Shown piece by piece: positions 1 to 8,264 of a DNA stretch of 14,155 bases. Under the pieces are notes generated by a model that searched no databases, was not told where the DNA came from, and saw only the letters and a program-made list of their open reading frames with translations. Source of the stretch: Cyclostephanos tholiformis (Eukaryota > Bacillariophyta > Thalassiosirophyceae > Thalassiosirales > Thalassiosiraceae); assembly GCA_036939975.1 (NCBI GenBank), contig JALLPB010000616.1, forward strand, positions 1-14,155. Direction: 5' to 3'. Made by a program: the position numbers and the translations under genes. Every line of letters begins with the position of its first letter. Position 1 is the first letter of the stretch.

Positions 1-869
1 TGATTTAGAATTTCCCTTGTCGTTAGTGTTTGCTTAAACTGCGCATCCAACGGTATATGCTCAACGCTCAAAGAAATCACAGCCTAAGTCTGTGTAGTAA
101 ACAATAAAATAGCCAGAGTACCATATCTACCTAGGTAGTATGTAGAGCTCTTTTGGAGCAAAACATATCCCGCCTGATTCTTGGGACTTCTATATATGGC
201 GGAATCAGTATGATTCACATTAGAAGAACAGCCGGACCGGACACGGCTACTAACCTGTGAATTAGTAATATTTTTTGGGGGGGGCGAGAGACGTCAGGCT
301 GAACTGGTGGGTGACTTGAAAAAGTGCGACCACGTTGCTTCCTTTTTCATAAACACGTCAGATGAATTTTCCTACCTAACTGGAGATACGTATCCATCCA
401 AAACTTCGTAATTGTCCCCTTCTTGTCTTACCGCGATGTGTGTTCTAATATGTTACTTAAAGAGCGCGCAGTAACAGTGTCTATTCATTCTGACGTGTAC
501 TTTGCTGCAGTGTTTGATCTCTGGCGGAAGAGACCAAGGATGTCACAATTCTCACCGTGTCAATTCTCATATCAACACGCATTTTTGAGCATCTGCTTCT
601 AGCACTCATACACAGATAAATACTTATTCCTACACGAAGTTTCGTTAGGCAGATTGCAATGCTTGGAGGCAGACACCTTGTTCGTTCTGGTGGCACCGCG
701 CCCCGTCAGGAGTCAGGAGGCAGCGCTTTTACATTTGGTGCATTCTCTCCCCTGATTGACGGATCCTCAACAAAGGTCACTCAACTTGCCAAATCATAGG
801 AGAACATCATTCAATTTGATCAATGTATCAGATAGTTGTTGTCCAAAACATCATACACCAACGATAACG
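1..869. other. noncoding upstream flank of the HSF gene
   Basis: I see no credible gene here. The only open frame over about 60 codons (minus strand, 481-696) has no recognisable domain and sits directly upstream of a well-supported gene, so I treat it as chance. The stretch is mostly AT-rich, with a run of eight G at about 277-284. It presumably holds the promoter and 5' untranslated region of the HSF gene starting at 870. I did not find a convincing heat-shock element (inverted nGAAn repeats) or a convincing TATA box. Confidence 0.5.
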
Positions 870-2615
870 ATGTCCGCTTTGTTCCATCTAGTAGAGGCGG
901 CGACTACCCTTAGTCAGCTCGGCCAGTCCGACCTATCACCATCGACGGCATACCGAGCAGCAGCCTCCTCGTCGTCTGCGGTATCCTCGTCAACGACGCC
1001 TACTTCGCCCGTCCGAGCCGCCGCTCCCTCGTTCGTGAGCGACGACGACGAGAATCTGGCCAACAGGGAGGCATGCGCTAAGATTGCCATCCTTCGGGAG
1101 AATCATCTCAAGGCCCTGCGCGTCGCGGCGGCCAACGCAGGCTTGGTAACGACAACTACGCCGTCGGTCGCATCGACTCCGGCCGCTGCCGGTTACCCCA
1201 CCACGAACGGATCGATGCCCATGGCCCTTGCCGCTCCCACCCCCCTCGCCATCGCGACGCCCACCACCACGGTCTACTCGAATAAGCACGCGACGACGAC
1301 GTCGCTTGCCGGCGCCGCGATGTCCCCCCCTAGAAGTGGCGGCGTCGTCGTCACGGGCGACTCCGCGTCCGCCACCCCCAGGGACATGTTCCCCCTACGC
1401 CTGCACGCGCTCCTCGCCGATCCTACCGTTCGCGACGTCATATCGTGGCTGCCACACGGTCGGTCGTTCGTAGTCCTACGGCCGGACGTATTCGCGAGTC
1501 GCGTATTGCCGCGGTACTTCGCCCCCGAGGGCTCCAGTGGCCACCATCGCGCCCGTGTCGCGTCCGCCCCCGTCGACGCGACGCCCCCCCAGCCGACCGA
1601 GGGCGCGCCCAAGTACCCGAGCTTCACGCGCAAGCTCAACCGGTGGGGATTCCGCCAGATATCGCGCGGTCCGGATGCGGGCGCCTTCTGCCACGATCTC
1701 TTCCAACGCGACGATGTGGGCCTATGTCGTGGCATGATTTGCCAGAAGTCGCGCAAGTCGTTCATGTCGTCGTCGTCGTCGTCGTCGAGGAGCGGCGGCC
1801 AGATCGACGACGTCATGAGCGTCTCGTCGGCGTCGACCATGGGCACCAGGTCCGTCGCGTCGTTCGGGAACAATCGCCACCCCAGCGGCGAGAAGAGACT
1901 GTACTCGTCGACGGTGACGGTCTCGACGGCCGGGCAGAACAACAACAACGGCAACGCGTGCGTCTCCATATCGAACAAGAGCCTGCCCTTCAAGAAGCGC
2001 AAGTCGACCGGACAGCACGTCGCTACGATGAACGACATACCGAGCATGATCTCGCACGGCTATCAGAAGATGTCGTCTAGCACGTCGTCCATGACGGAGA
2101 GCGATCTGACAAGCGACAACGGCTCCGTATCCTCGGTCGGGAACAACAACGGCAATAAAAATTCCGTCTTCTCCGCTCTCAAGGTTTTTCCCACAATCGT
2201 CGCCCCCTTTGGCAACAGCCCCATCCAAGCCGCCGAGGCCCTAGCCAGGGAGGCCCTGGCGCGACACTTCCACGAGCAGCACCGAGCCTTCGCCCTAGCG
2301 TCGCTACTTGAGAACAGCCGCCTCGCCATCGAGGCGGCGGGGATGGCCGCTAAGGACCAACAAGAATCAGGACATCAGAATCCGCCACCCCTCGCGACCG
2401 CCGTCGCCGTGCCGCTATCGTCGTCATTACCCCCCGTTGGGGAGGAAAGGAACGCACCAGCTGCCGTTTTGTCGGCCGAAGCCGCCAGGGCCGCGCTCTA
2501 CAAGGCCTACATGCAGGCGATGAATAGCGACAACGCCGCTGCCATGGCCTCATCGTCATCGTCCTCTTCGTCGTCGTCGGCGGCGGCGGCGGCGGAGGCA
2601 GCGATGAGCTCATGA
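870..2615 (+). CDS. heat shock factor-type (HSF) DNA-binding transcription factor
   Basis: 581-residue nuclear DNA-binding regulator. The HSF winged-helix domain spans about residues 173-292: it opens with M-F-P-L-R-L-H, helix 2 ends L-P-R-Y-F (213-217), the recognition helix is SFTRKLNRWGF (251-261), and the wing region shows G-A-F-C-H and L-C-R-G-M-I-C, a pattern typical of diatom HSFs. About 30 residues (218-247, Pro/Ala/His-rich) lie between helix 2 and the recognition helix, where canonical HSFs have only a few. The N-terminal 170 residues are Ser/Thr/Ala-rich. After the domain come poly-Ser, Asn-rich stretches, a basic KKRK (375-378) that could be a nuclear localisation signal, an Ala-rich helix (about 453-495), and a terminal poly-Ser/poly-Ala tract. 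No clear HR-A/B leucine-zipper trimerisation region is visible. The start is the first in-frame ATG, with A at -3. The open frame runs further upstream but without an ATG. Family call firm; target genes unknown. Confidence 0.93.
   Translation: MSALFHLVEAATTLSQLGQSDLSPSTAYRAAASSSSAVSSSTTPTSPVRAAAPSFVSDDDENLANREACAKIAILRENHLKALRVAAANAGLVTTTTPSVASTPAAAGYPTTNGSMPMALAAPTPLAIATPTTTVYSNKHATTTSLAGAAMSPPRSGGVVVTGDSASATPRDMFPLRLHALLADPTVRDVISWLPHGRSFVVLRPDVFASRVLPRYFAPEGSSGHHRARVASAPVDATPPQPTEGAPKYPSFTRKLNRWGFRQISRGPDAGAFCHDLFQRDDVGLCRGMICQKSRKSFMSSSSSSSRSGGQIDDVMSVSSASTMGTRSVASFGNNRHPSGEKRLYSSTVTVSTAGQNNNNGNACVSISNKSLPFKKRKSTGQHVATMNDIPSMISHGYQKMSSSTSSMTESDLTSDNGSVSSVGNNNGNKNSVFSALKVFPTIVAPFGNSPIQAAEALAREALARHFHEQHRAFALASLLENSRLAIEAAGMAAKDQQESGHQNPPPLATAVAVPLSSSLPPVGEERNAPAAVLSAEAARAALYKAYMQAMNSDNAAAMASSSSSSSSSSAAAAAEAAMSS
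1767..1787 (+). repeat. (TCG)7 trinucleotide microsatellite
   Basis: Seven perfect TCG units inside the HSF gene, in frame and encoding the serine run immediately after the DNA-binding domain. Length changes here would alter the linker without breaking the frame. Confidence 0.9.
2550..2602 (+). repeat. TCA/TCG then GCG trinucleotide repeats at the HSF 3' end
   Basis: Interrupted TCA/TCG/TCC codons followed by consecutive GCG codons encode the poly-Ser then poly-Ala tail of the HSF protein, ending just before the TGA at 2613-2615. Confidence 0.85.
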
Positions 2616-3021
2616 TGATAATGCCGGTTGCGTTTTTCTTATCCCGAAGGGGAGACACCGCTGGCTTTAGAAATCATACATTCGCTGCATTTTGCAGTGT
2701 GAGGAATATCCTCTATCACTCTTTCAAAATATATCACTTGTAACAGACCGGGTCAAAACCATCTTAATACTTCTGAATCTGATTATGTTTAAGGTATTCT
2801 AATTTAACGAACCAACTATATAAACACTGGCCTATTGGACCTTTGCGATTATATATTTACCCATTCGAACATAAGGTTTTGAGATGATGCATGGCTGAAG
2901 GAAAGGTATTACGTTTGTTACCAAATTTCACTTTTCCCTGTTCGCAAATAAAACCATGCATGTCCAGAGAAAAGGTTGATAATTTTCAGTGGAAGATGTT
3001 GTTGTTACATCAAATCACCAT
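2616..3021. other. convergent intergenic region (3' ends of HSF and MFS genes)
   Basis: Tail-to-tail spacer of 406 nt with no gene. It is AT-richer than the flanking exons. An AATAAA hexamer occurs on the plus strand at 2947-2952, about 330 nt after the HSF stop; it could be a polyadenylation signal, but diatom signals are variable, so this is weak. Confidence 0.5.
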
Positions 3022-4838
3022 CTATTCATTTCCGTCCACACTCTCTCCCTCTAGTCGAAGAGCCTGAAACATAGACGCCATCGCAATTACCGATCCCCCG
3101 AGCATCCACGATAATACGGGCAGCCACGCCTGTTTTGTCTTGACATCCAGCACACGAGCCACAAAGCCATTGAACACTGCCAATAAGCCAAAACCACAAA
3201 CGTCAAATGCATCAGCAATGGTTGCAGAGCCATCTTTCCCGCCATTTGTCAAGGCAAACATTGTTGATGGGATATAAAATGGAATTGCTACAAGGGAGCA
3301 AATGGACTGATGAGTATGCGCGAAAAGATGCGTTGATGGCCTCGATGATATGTCTTACCAAGGCTAAAGCCGAATAGGAACATCAGAAGCGACCCAAGGA
3401 GTGGATTGAGGTTTATAATGCCTAGCAAGAAGGCTGTTTGGATCATTAAGCACACCGTAGCAGTGGCTAGAAAGGCAAGCATAAAATATGCCTTGCGTCG
3501 ATATAATTTTTTGATCGATGATTGTTTCTTAGCGCTCGAAATTGTAGCGAACGAAGGGTAGGTTATTTCTGAAAGAGTAGACACCGCAAGAAGACAACCC
3601 AATGCAAAGAAACTTCCAACCCGAGCGGACGATGCCGATGACATACCATAGCATTGGGCCATGTATGATGGAATGAATAGGAGGAATGATACAAGGACCA
3701 TGATTAAGGAACGGGAAATCAAGTGAAGCCAAAACTCGGGTCGTTGTGATTGATTACGAAGGATGGCGAGTGATTGATTCACTGTCGATGATGTCATGGA
3801 GTGGTCATGCTGGTGTGCGTTCGTTTTCTGCTCAGATTCGCCAGCACCTTTCCCGCCAAAGTATGTAAGCATCAATAAAGGTATCAGTTGGATCAAACCA
3901 GCCGCTTGGAATACCCGCCTCCAAGGCGAATTCACTTGCGCTATCGATGGAGCGGCTACCCCATCATTATTTGATGTCCACTGCAACAACGACGCGAAGA
4001 AGGCAAACCCTAGGGCATTACCGGTTCGCGCCGCCATTGCCAATCTTCCAACCTCCTTGGCCCAATTTTTTTCTAATAAGTAATCGCGGATCGTTTTTAT
4101 GCACGCCGCCCAGCACGAGCTGAATGCGAAATCAACAACAATCCAATATAGGGCAAAAGCTGTAAGCGTGGGACATGTACTGGCTCCGAATCCTATGGAA
4201 CCGAGGCATATGAACAATGTAGACAGGGCGATCTGTAGCGAAAGAACGCCCCCGAAGGTATCAATAAGCGGCCCAAGTAGGAGTTTGCCCGCGGCTATGG
4301 ACACGGTCGATAAGGCGAGCAGACGCGAGATAACATCTTGCCTCGATAGTGCCGAATTATGGTGAGCAAGACCAGAATTCGATGAAGTAAGCACATACAA
4401 CGTGGACGGAAGAGCGCATTTGGCTCCCATTACAGCGAGGTAGGTTAAGAAAAGGGAAATCGATATCCCCCGTGTCTCGGAGTTGCCATCGTTTTCACCT
4501 TCGATGGCGTCATCAACAGAATATACGCTAGCGGTATCATCGTCAACGCGACGCACGCTATTACAAAACATCGCATCGGGAACCTCCCGTTGCGGTCTAT
4601 TTGGTAAGTGCATCGCATCTGCCTTTGGGTTGACATTTCCCCTCGATCGCACAAGCGCATTTGCAAGTCGCCTCGTGTCGAAATTCAATGACGAAACAAA
4701 GAAGGTGCCGCGCCTGCGGAGATTGGATTCTGGTGCCGTCGCGAAGGATGAACGCGTCAATACGACCGCCAACAAAAAACGGCACGATGATCTGCCCAAC
4801 GCCGTCATTGTGGTGTGCGGGACGTAGGGTGGTATCAT
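3022..4838 (-). CDS. MFS transporter with probable plastid-targeting presequence, two exons
   Basis: Exons are 4838-3359 and 3287-3022, giving 581 residues. Roughly twelve hydrophobic segments start near residue 124. The loop between helices 2 and 3 carries GKLLLGPLIDTFGG (184-197), matching the MFS G-x-L-x-D-x-x-G motif. A W-A-A-C-I-K-T-I region and the following G-R-L-A-M-A-A-R-T-G-N-A-L-G are reminiscent of organophosphate antiporter (glycerol-3-phosphate/sugar-phosphate) transporters, but substrate cannot be assigned. The first about 120 residues are an extension: a hydrophobic FLLAVVL core (21-27), then R-S-S-F-A-T-A-P (29-36), resembling the diatom ASAFAP plastid cleavage site, then an Arg/Ser/Asn-rich acid-poor stretch. 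Plastid envelope location is inferred. A second ATG at 4808 (Met11) has A at -3 and sits directly before the signal peptide, so it may be the true start. The gene is divergent from MED6. Confidence 0.9.
3288..3358 (-). other. 71-nt GT-AG intron in the MFS gene
   Basis: On the minus strand the donor reads gtaaga directly after G at 3359 and the acceptor reads ttgtag ending at 3288. It is a phase 1 intron; splicing gives F-S-L-A-I-P-F-Y-I-P-S-T-M and a total of 582 codons including the stop, an exact multiple of three. Without splicing the frame ends shortly after the donor. The nearer AG (catcag, about 13 nt upstream of the chosen acceptor) gives the wrong frame. Confidence 0.88.
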
Positions 4839-5159
4839 CCACTCATGGTTAGTACTTAAAGTTCATCTTCTCTCCTCCGTGTTGCCTACCTATTATTTTA
4901 TTGTACTCAAGGTTGAGGGTTTGCCATCTGCATAACAAATATATTTTATCCTTGGTTTATGGAGTGTGATATAACTAATATTTTATGTCAATGATGCTTC
5001 ATGATATTATTTTCCAAGGTGATTGAAAAAGAGGATGTCAAATTTAAATCAGCATTCCATTCGCAAGCCGGTCTAACATACAGTATCGTACCCTCTCTAG
5101 ACACACTGCACCGACCGATCACCGTCGACAAACCACCCAACTACCTACTACCATTGCCG
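4839..5159. promoter_or_regulatory. probable shared (bidirectional) promoter region, MFS and MED6
   Basis: Head-to-head spacer between the MFS start (4838, minus) and the MED6 start (5160, plus). The left part is AT-rich with a pyrimidine tract (about 4863-4900) and an AT block near 4938-4990. The right part (about 5075-5159) is A/C-rich and G-poor, like an unstructured 5' leader. An in-frame upstream ATG at 5001 is discussed under MED6. No definite TATA or initiator can be called. Confidence 0.5.
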
Positions 5160-5804
5160 ATGTCGGAAACGGCCTCATTCGTCGATCCAGTATTTCTAGC
5201 TCGCTTCGGCCTCACCCGCATCAACGCCGTGGATTACTTCCTCCATCCATTGAATCCATTCCGAACCAAATCGAAAACGTCCAACGAGGTCCTTGGAATG
5301 CAGGGGATCAGCATCGGCACCCTAATGGCGTGGGGGACCGGCAATCGCCCGGGGCCGTTGTCATTGGAAGACGGGGAGGAGGAATTCGGTCTGGCCCTGT
5401 CGAGGCTGACGGGAGAGCAGTACGAATTGCTGCCCGTGACGAATGCAGAGGGCGCGACGCATCAACAATTGGCGGCATTATTTACGATACGCCACGTATA
5501 TCGAAAGTCGCACAATCAGGTGAGGGTGCTTGGGATATACTACATTTTAGAGGGAGTCATATACAAGAGCCCCACCGTTCGAGGTCTCATGAAATCCCAC
5601 ATAGCCAGGGCTCTGGATGGTCTGTCAGATGCCTGCGATTCGTTGAGTGTATGTGCAAGGTACGATCCGACTACGGGATACGTGTGGAAGTTCGAGCCCC
5701 CTGCCGATGAAGACGAAGATGGTGAAACATTTTACACTATTAAAGAGAAGACGAGGCGCAAACGACGGCGTGTCTTTGACGACAGAAGTACGGGGGAACG
5801 GTGA
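5160..5804 (+). CDS. MED6: Mediator complex subunit 6 (MED6)
   Basis: 214-residue subunit of the Mediator head module, which links transcription activators to RNA polymerase II in the nucleus. Recognisable MED6 landmarks in order: V-D-Y-F (24-27), N-P-F (32-34), S-N-E-V-L-G-M-Q (41-48), L-T-G-E-Q-Y-E-L (83-90), F-T-I-R-H-V-Y-R-K-S (108-117), Y-Y-I-L-E-G-V-I-Y-K-S-P-T (127-139) and C-A-R-Y-D-P-T-T-G-Y-V-W-K-F (165-178). An insertion of about 20-25 residues, Gly/Pro then acidic (about 55-78), separates the M-Q and L-T-G motifs. The tail is acidic then basic (K-T-R-R-K-R-R-R, 197-204), probably nuclear-localising, and lacks the long C-terminal tail of animal MED6. The start at 5160 leaves 23 residues before V-D-Y-F, close to known family members. 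The frame stays open to an ATG at 5001 (53 extra residues), so a longer form cannot be excluded. Intronless and intact. Confidence 0.92.
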   Translation: MSETASFVDPVFLARFGLTRINAVDYFLHPLNPFRTKSKTSNEVLGMQGISIGTLMAWGTGNRPGPLSLEDGEEEFGLALSRLTGEQYELLPVTNAEGATHQQLAALFTIRHVYRKSHNQVRVLGIYYILEGVIYKSPTVRGLMKSHIARALDGLSDACDSLSVCARYDPTTGYVWKFEPPADEDEDGETFYTIKEKTRRKRRRVFDDRSTGER

Positions 5805-6232
5805 GAATTCTTGAGAGGGTTCGTTCGATTGATTATCCTCGGTGTATTATCCAACATCCAACATAATAATATCACCTCGTCCCTCAAACGCGAACGCAAT
5901 TTCCAACAAAAGAACCCTTCAGGAAGAGGAGGGGGTACGGGCATTAGAGGCAATCGACCGCATACTTTCGCGTCTGAGTACTAGCGATGTTGTTGTGAAG
6001 GGGAAACCCGTAGTCTGAAGTAGGCTTTGGTTAATATTGACAAAGCTGCTGCTTCATGTTGCCACAATTTGTTTACCCGATTTGCTCAACAACTGTGTTG
6101 TGGTCCGTTCAAATATGTATCATTTCCATTGTGAGAATTCGACTTGATTGTATCAAGTTGCAATAAAAATGATGCTTAAGGAACAATGACAATAGTGCAA
6201 GCGTTCACTTCTCCCGTAAATTACACAAAAGC
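5805..6232. other. MED6 3' flank, no further gene
   Basis: No supported gene. At 6132-6148 there is a 7-bp stem with a 3-nt loop (acttgat/atcaagt), followed by AATAAA at 6162-6167, about 360 nt after the MED6 stop. Either could belong to the 3' end of MED6, but nothing shows the transcript reaches this far. Confidence 0.4.
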
Positions 6233-6330
6233 CTAAAACCGAACCAGCACGCAAAACCAACCATACGACAAATATTTTTTTCTTATATTCCGCCGTAAAC
6301 ATGGCACTGAGCGGCTTTGGCCCATATCAT

Positions 6331-6433
6331 GCCTGCGGTGATATGACGCCACAATTAAGCGCATCAACATCACTCCCACATCTGGGGCAATGACATTTGC
6401 GCTGGGTTTGGGCGTCATATTATCACCACAGGC
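6331..6433. repeat. imperfect inverted repeat, arms of about 20 nt
   Basis: Left arm 6331-6350 (gcctgcggtgatatgacgcc) is nearly the reverse complement of 6411-6433 (ggcgtcatat then tatcaccacaggc), with a 3-nt insertion and one mismatch. The 60-nt spacer also has partial complementarity near its ends (gcgc ... gcgc). It could be a small foldback or MITE remnant. It lies inside a minus-strand open frame (6233-6499) that has no recognisable domain and that I do not call. Confidence 0.6.
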
Positions 6434-6588
6434 TGTCACCACAGGTTGTATTACGATACCTTGTTTGATCGTGCTGTCTTTTGTGACTAATTTATTCAAT
6501 CATATAATATTCACAATTGATGCCATTATCATGGGCAATATCACAATAGAGAAATATTAAATTAACACTGAACCTATATCAAGACTTC

Positions 6589-7049
6589 CTAGACATCCAT
6601 ACTCAAAGGCAACATGGCTGATGCCACCCATTCTCCCAATTTCGTCGATGTGGTTGTGGCTGTCCTATCCGCCAATATTTTGTCCAACGTCCTCCTGAGT
6701 GTGTCCCTTTTCTCCTGAGTCATCCCCTCCAACATTGCTTCCAAGTCACTTTCCTGAAGTGCACACCACACATGCCCCATACTGTGTATCTATGATGTTA
6801 ACATCGTCCAACATCACCAACTGTAACTGAACTTTGTTGTCGTCAGTCCACTTCACAAAGAATGGGGGTGGCATCATACTCACCCTGATTTGTGGCCCAC
6901 CTAGCCAACTTCTCCCCCCTATTCTTCATCCATCCAATCATCACTCCATGCCACCCCAACAACATGTTCCAATCCTTCACTTTTAGCTCGTTGTTTGCAT
7001 TCTTCCCCTTGAATGGATTATCATCCTGGCAGAACCCTAACAAAGTCAC
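6589..7049 (-). other. weak protein-like open segments, unrecognised
   Basis: Two minus-strand open segments (7049-6843 and 6780-6589) read like protein: Trp/Lys-rich L-L-G-W-H-G-V-M-I-G-W-M-K-N-R-G, and an acidic helix-like L-E-A-M-L-E-G-M-T-Q-E-K-R. A consensus donor gtgagt starts at 6883. An AG at 6738 would join the two segments in frame through a 146-nt intron, but no strong acceptor tract is visible and no start codon with upstream support was found. It could be a small multi-exon gene, a mobile-element fragment, or chance. No homolog recognised. Confidence 0.2.
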
Positions 7050-7383
7050 TCAAGTAGCATAGAGAATGATATCATCTAGTGCGGGCAAAGGGATTTTCTA
7101 TAGGTACCACCTACAAATTCATCTTTGAAACTGACTATCTTATGTCCTACTACTCATCCTATCCACTTTCTAGTCACTACAATTGTGTTCTGCTTGAATT
7201 GAATTAATGTTAAAACAGGAGTGTTCCAAAATTTTCCCATGGTTTTGCTGATTTTGTGATGATTGCAACCAGCATTGAGGGGTGGGTGAAATCAGAAATC
7301 GGCAAGGAGAGATTTTGGGAGCACGGTTTGACCATACCACCACCCAAAATTTTGATCTTGAAAAGATAGCATTCCCGCTAGAA
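7050..7383. other. noncoding, nothing recognised
   Basis: AT-rich stretch with scattered stops in all frames that I followed. No repeat or gene supported. Confidence 0.4.
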
Positions 7384-7893
7384 CCCCTATTGGTGTATTG
7401 TTTCTGTGTTATTGTGTAATGTTATATTAGGTTGGCAGGTTGTGTTGTTGTGTTGGTGTATTTGTCAAGAGAACTTGCTAAGGAAGCTATAGCTAAATAA
7501 TATTATCTAGAATTATGAGTGCTATTCTAATGGTACTCTTCTAGGATGGTTGTGCGATGTAGATGTCCTGTTGAGGAGTCATGACTGGCCAAGTATTCGG
7601 TGGCTAGGAAGACCTGGGGTGATGGACAGATGAGGAGTATTCCCAACACGTGGTAATGGGGACTTCTTGGAGTAGGGATTCCCAAGGATTCCAGCAGTAT
7701 TCAGGTCATGCATTGGTGTATTGTCCAATTGTTGTATTGTTGTGTTGTTGTTTGATGTTATGTTGTAATGTTGCTATGTTGGGGGATATGATATAGTACA
7801 TACCCAATCTATCTACCTACCCTCTATTTCTTGTTGGTGTATTGTCGTTTTTGTGTGATGTTGTTGGTTGTACATACCTGATCTTCCTACATA
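7384..7893. repeat. TTG/TGT-rich region with recurring phrases
   Basis: The plus strand is dominated by TTG, TGTT and GTGTTG steps. The phrase ttggtgtattgt, or one mismatch from it, recurs near 7391, 7455, 7714 and 7835. The phrase gtacatacc followed by (ca/tg)atct(a/t)(t/c)ctac occurs near 7797 and again near 7870, so the last two blocks look like diverged copies of a unit of roughly 80-120 nt. Probably degenerate satellite or mobile-element sequence; no coding potential. Confidence 0.55.
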
Positions 7894-7949
7894 CTTTGTA
7901 TTCTACTTGAAATACACATGTGGGAACTCCATTTACCATATAGGCCAGA

Positions 7950-7980
7950 GGGGGATAAGAACCACCGGGGGATAAGAACC
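7950..7980 (+). repeat. 14-bp direct repeat (gggggataagaacc x2)
   Basis: Two perfect copies at 7950-7963 and 7967-7980, separated by 3 nt (period 17). Confidence 0.85.
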
Positions 7981-8179
7981 AGACACTAAATCTATCTAAA
8001 TTAGTTACAAAATATTACGAATCCCGCAACAGGATTAAATATTCAGTCAGTCTTCTCATTTCTTTTTTGGAGAAAGGCATAGTCATGAAGAAACACTTCA
8101 GGCAAACTTTCATTCTCGCTTCTTGTTCCCAGTGTATTTTCAAAAATACTGATAGTCATAGACATAAGGTTTGCGGAGA

Positions 8180-8229
8180 AATGCAATTTCATGAGATCGC
8201 ATGAGATTGCATGCGATCGCATGCAATTT
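8180..8229 (+). repeat. 10-bp tandem array with a 22-bp palindrome
   Basis: Five consecutive decamers: aatgcaattt, catgagatcg, catgagattg, catgcgatcg, catgcaattt. The outer two nearly match each other. The array contains a perfect 22-bp palindrome at 8206-8227 centred on GATC. The 10-bp period would place each copy on the same face of the helix. Function unknown; it directly precedes the agtgtcat repeats and the foldback. Confidence 0.85.
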
Positions 8230-8240
8230 TGTGAAGTCGT

Positions 8241-8264
8241 AGTGTCATAGTGTCATAGTGTCAT
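8241..8264 (+). repeat. agtgtcat x3 tandem octamers
   Basis: Three perfect copies of agtgtcat at 8241-8248, 8249-8256 and 8257-8264, with a degenerate fourth (8265-8272). The complementary atgacact occurs twice at the far end of the foldback (8457-8464 and 8473-8480). Confidence 0.9.

Noticed and set aside
481..696. 71-residue minus-strand open frame upstream of the HSF gene
   Set aside because: No domain, short, and located in the likely promoter or leader of the HSF gene.
756..869. Upstream extension of the HSF frame
   Set aside because: It begins at a TTG and contains no ATG before 870; the 870 start fits the family and has a good context.
1274..2047. 257-residue minus-strand open frame across the HSF gene
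   Set aside because: Antisense shadow of a GC-rich, strongly biased coding sequence; the plus frame has the recognisable HSF domain.
1445..2080. 211-residue plus-strand frame overlapping the HSF gene
   Set aside because: Out-of-frame shadow with Arg/Val-rich low-complexity sequence and no domain.
3288..3358. Unspliced reading of the MFS gene, and an alternative acceptor about 13 nt upstream of the chosen one
   Set aside because: Reading through ends the protein inside the transporter fold; the alternative AG gives the wrong frame, while the chosen acceptor restores the last membrane helices.
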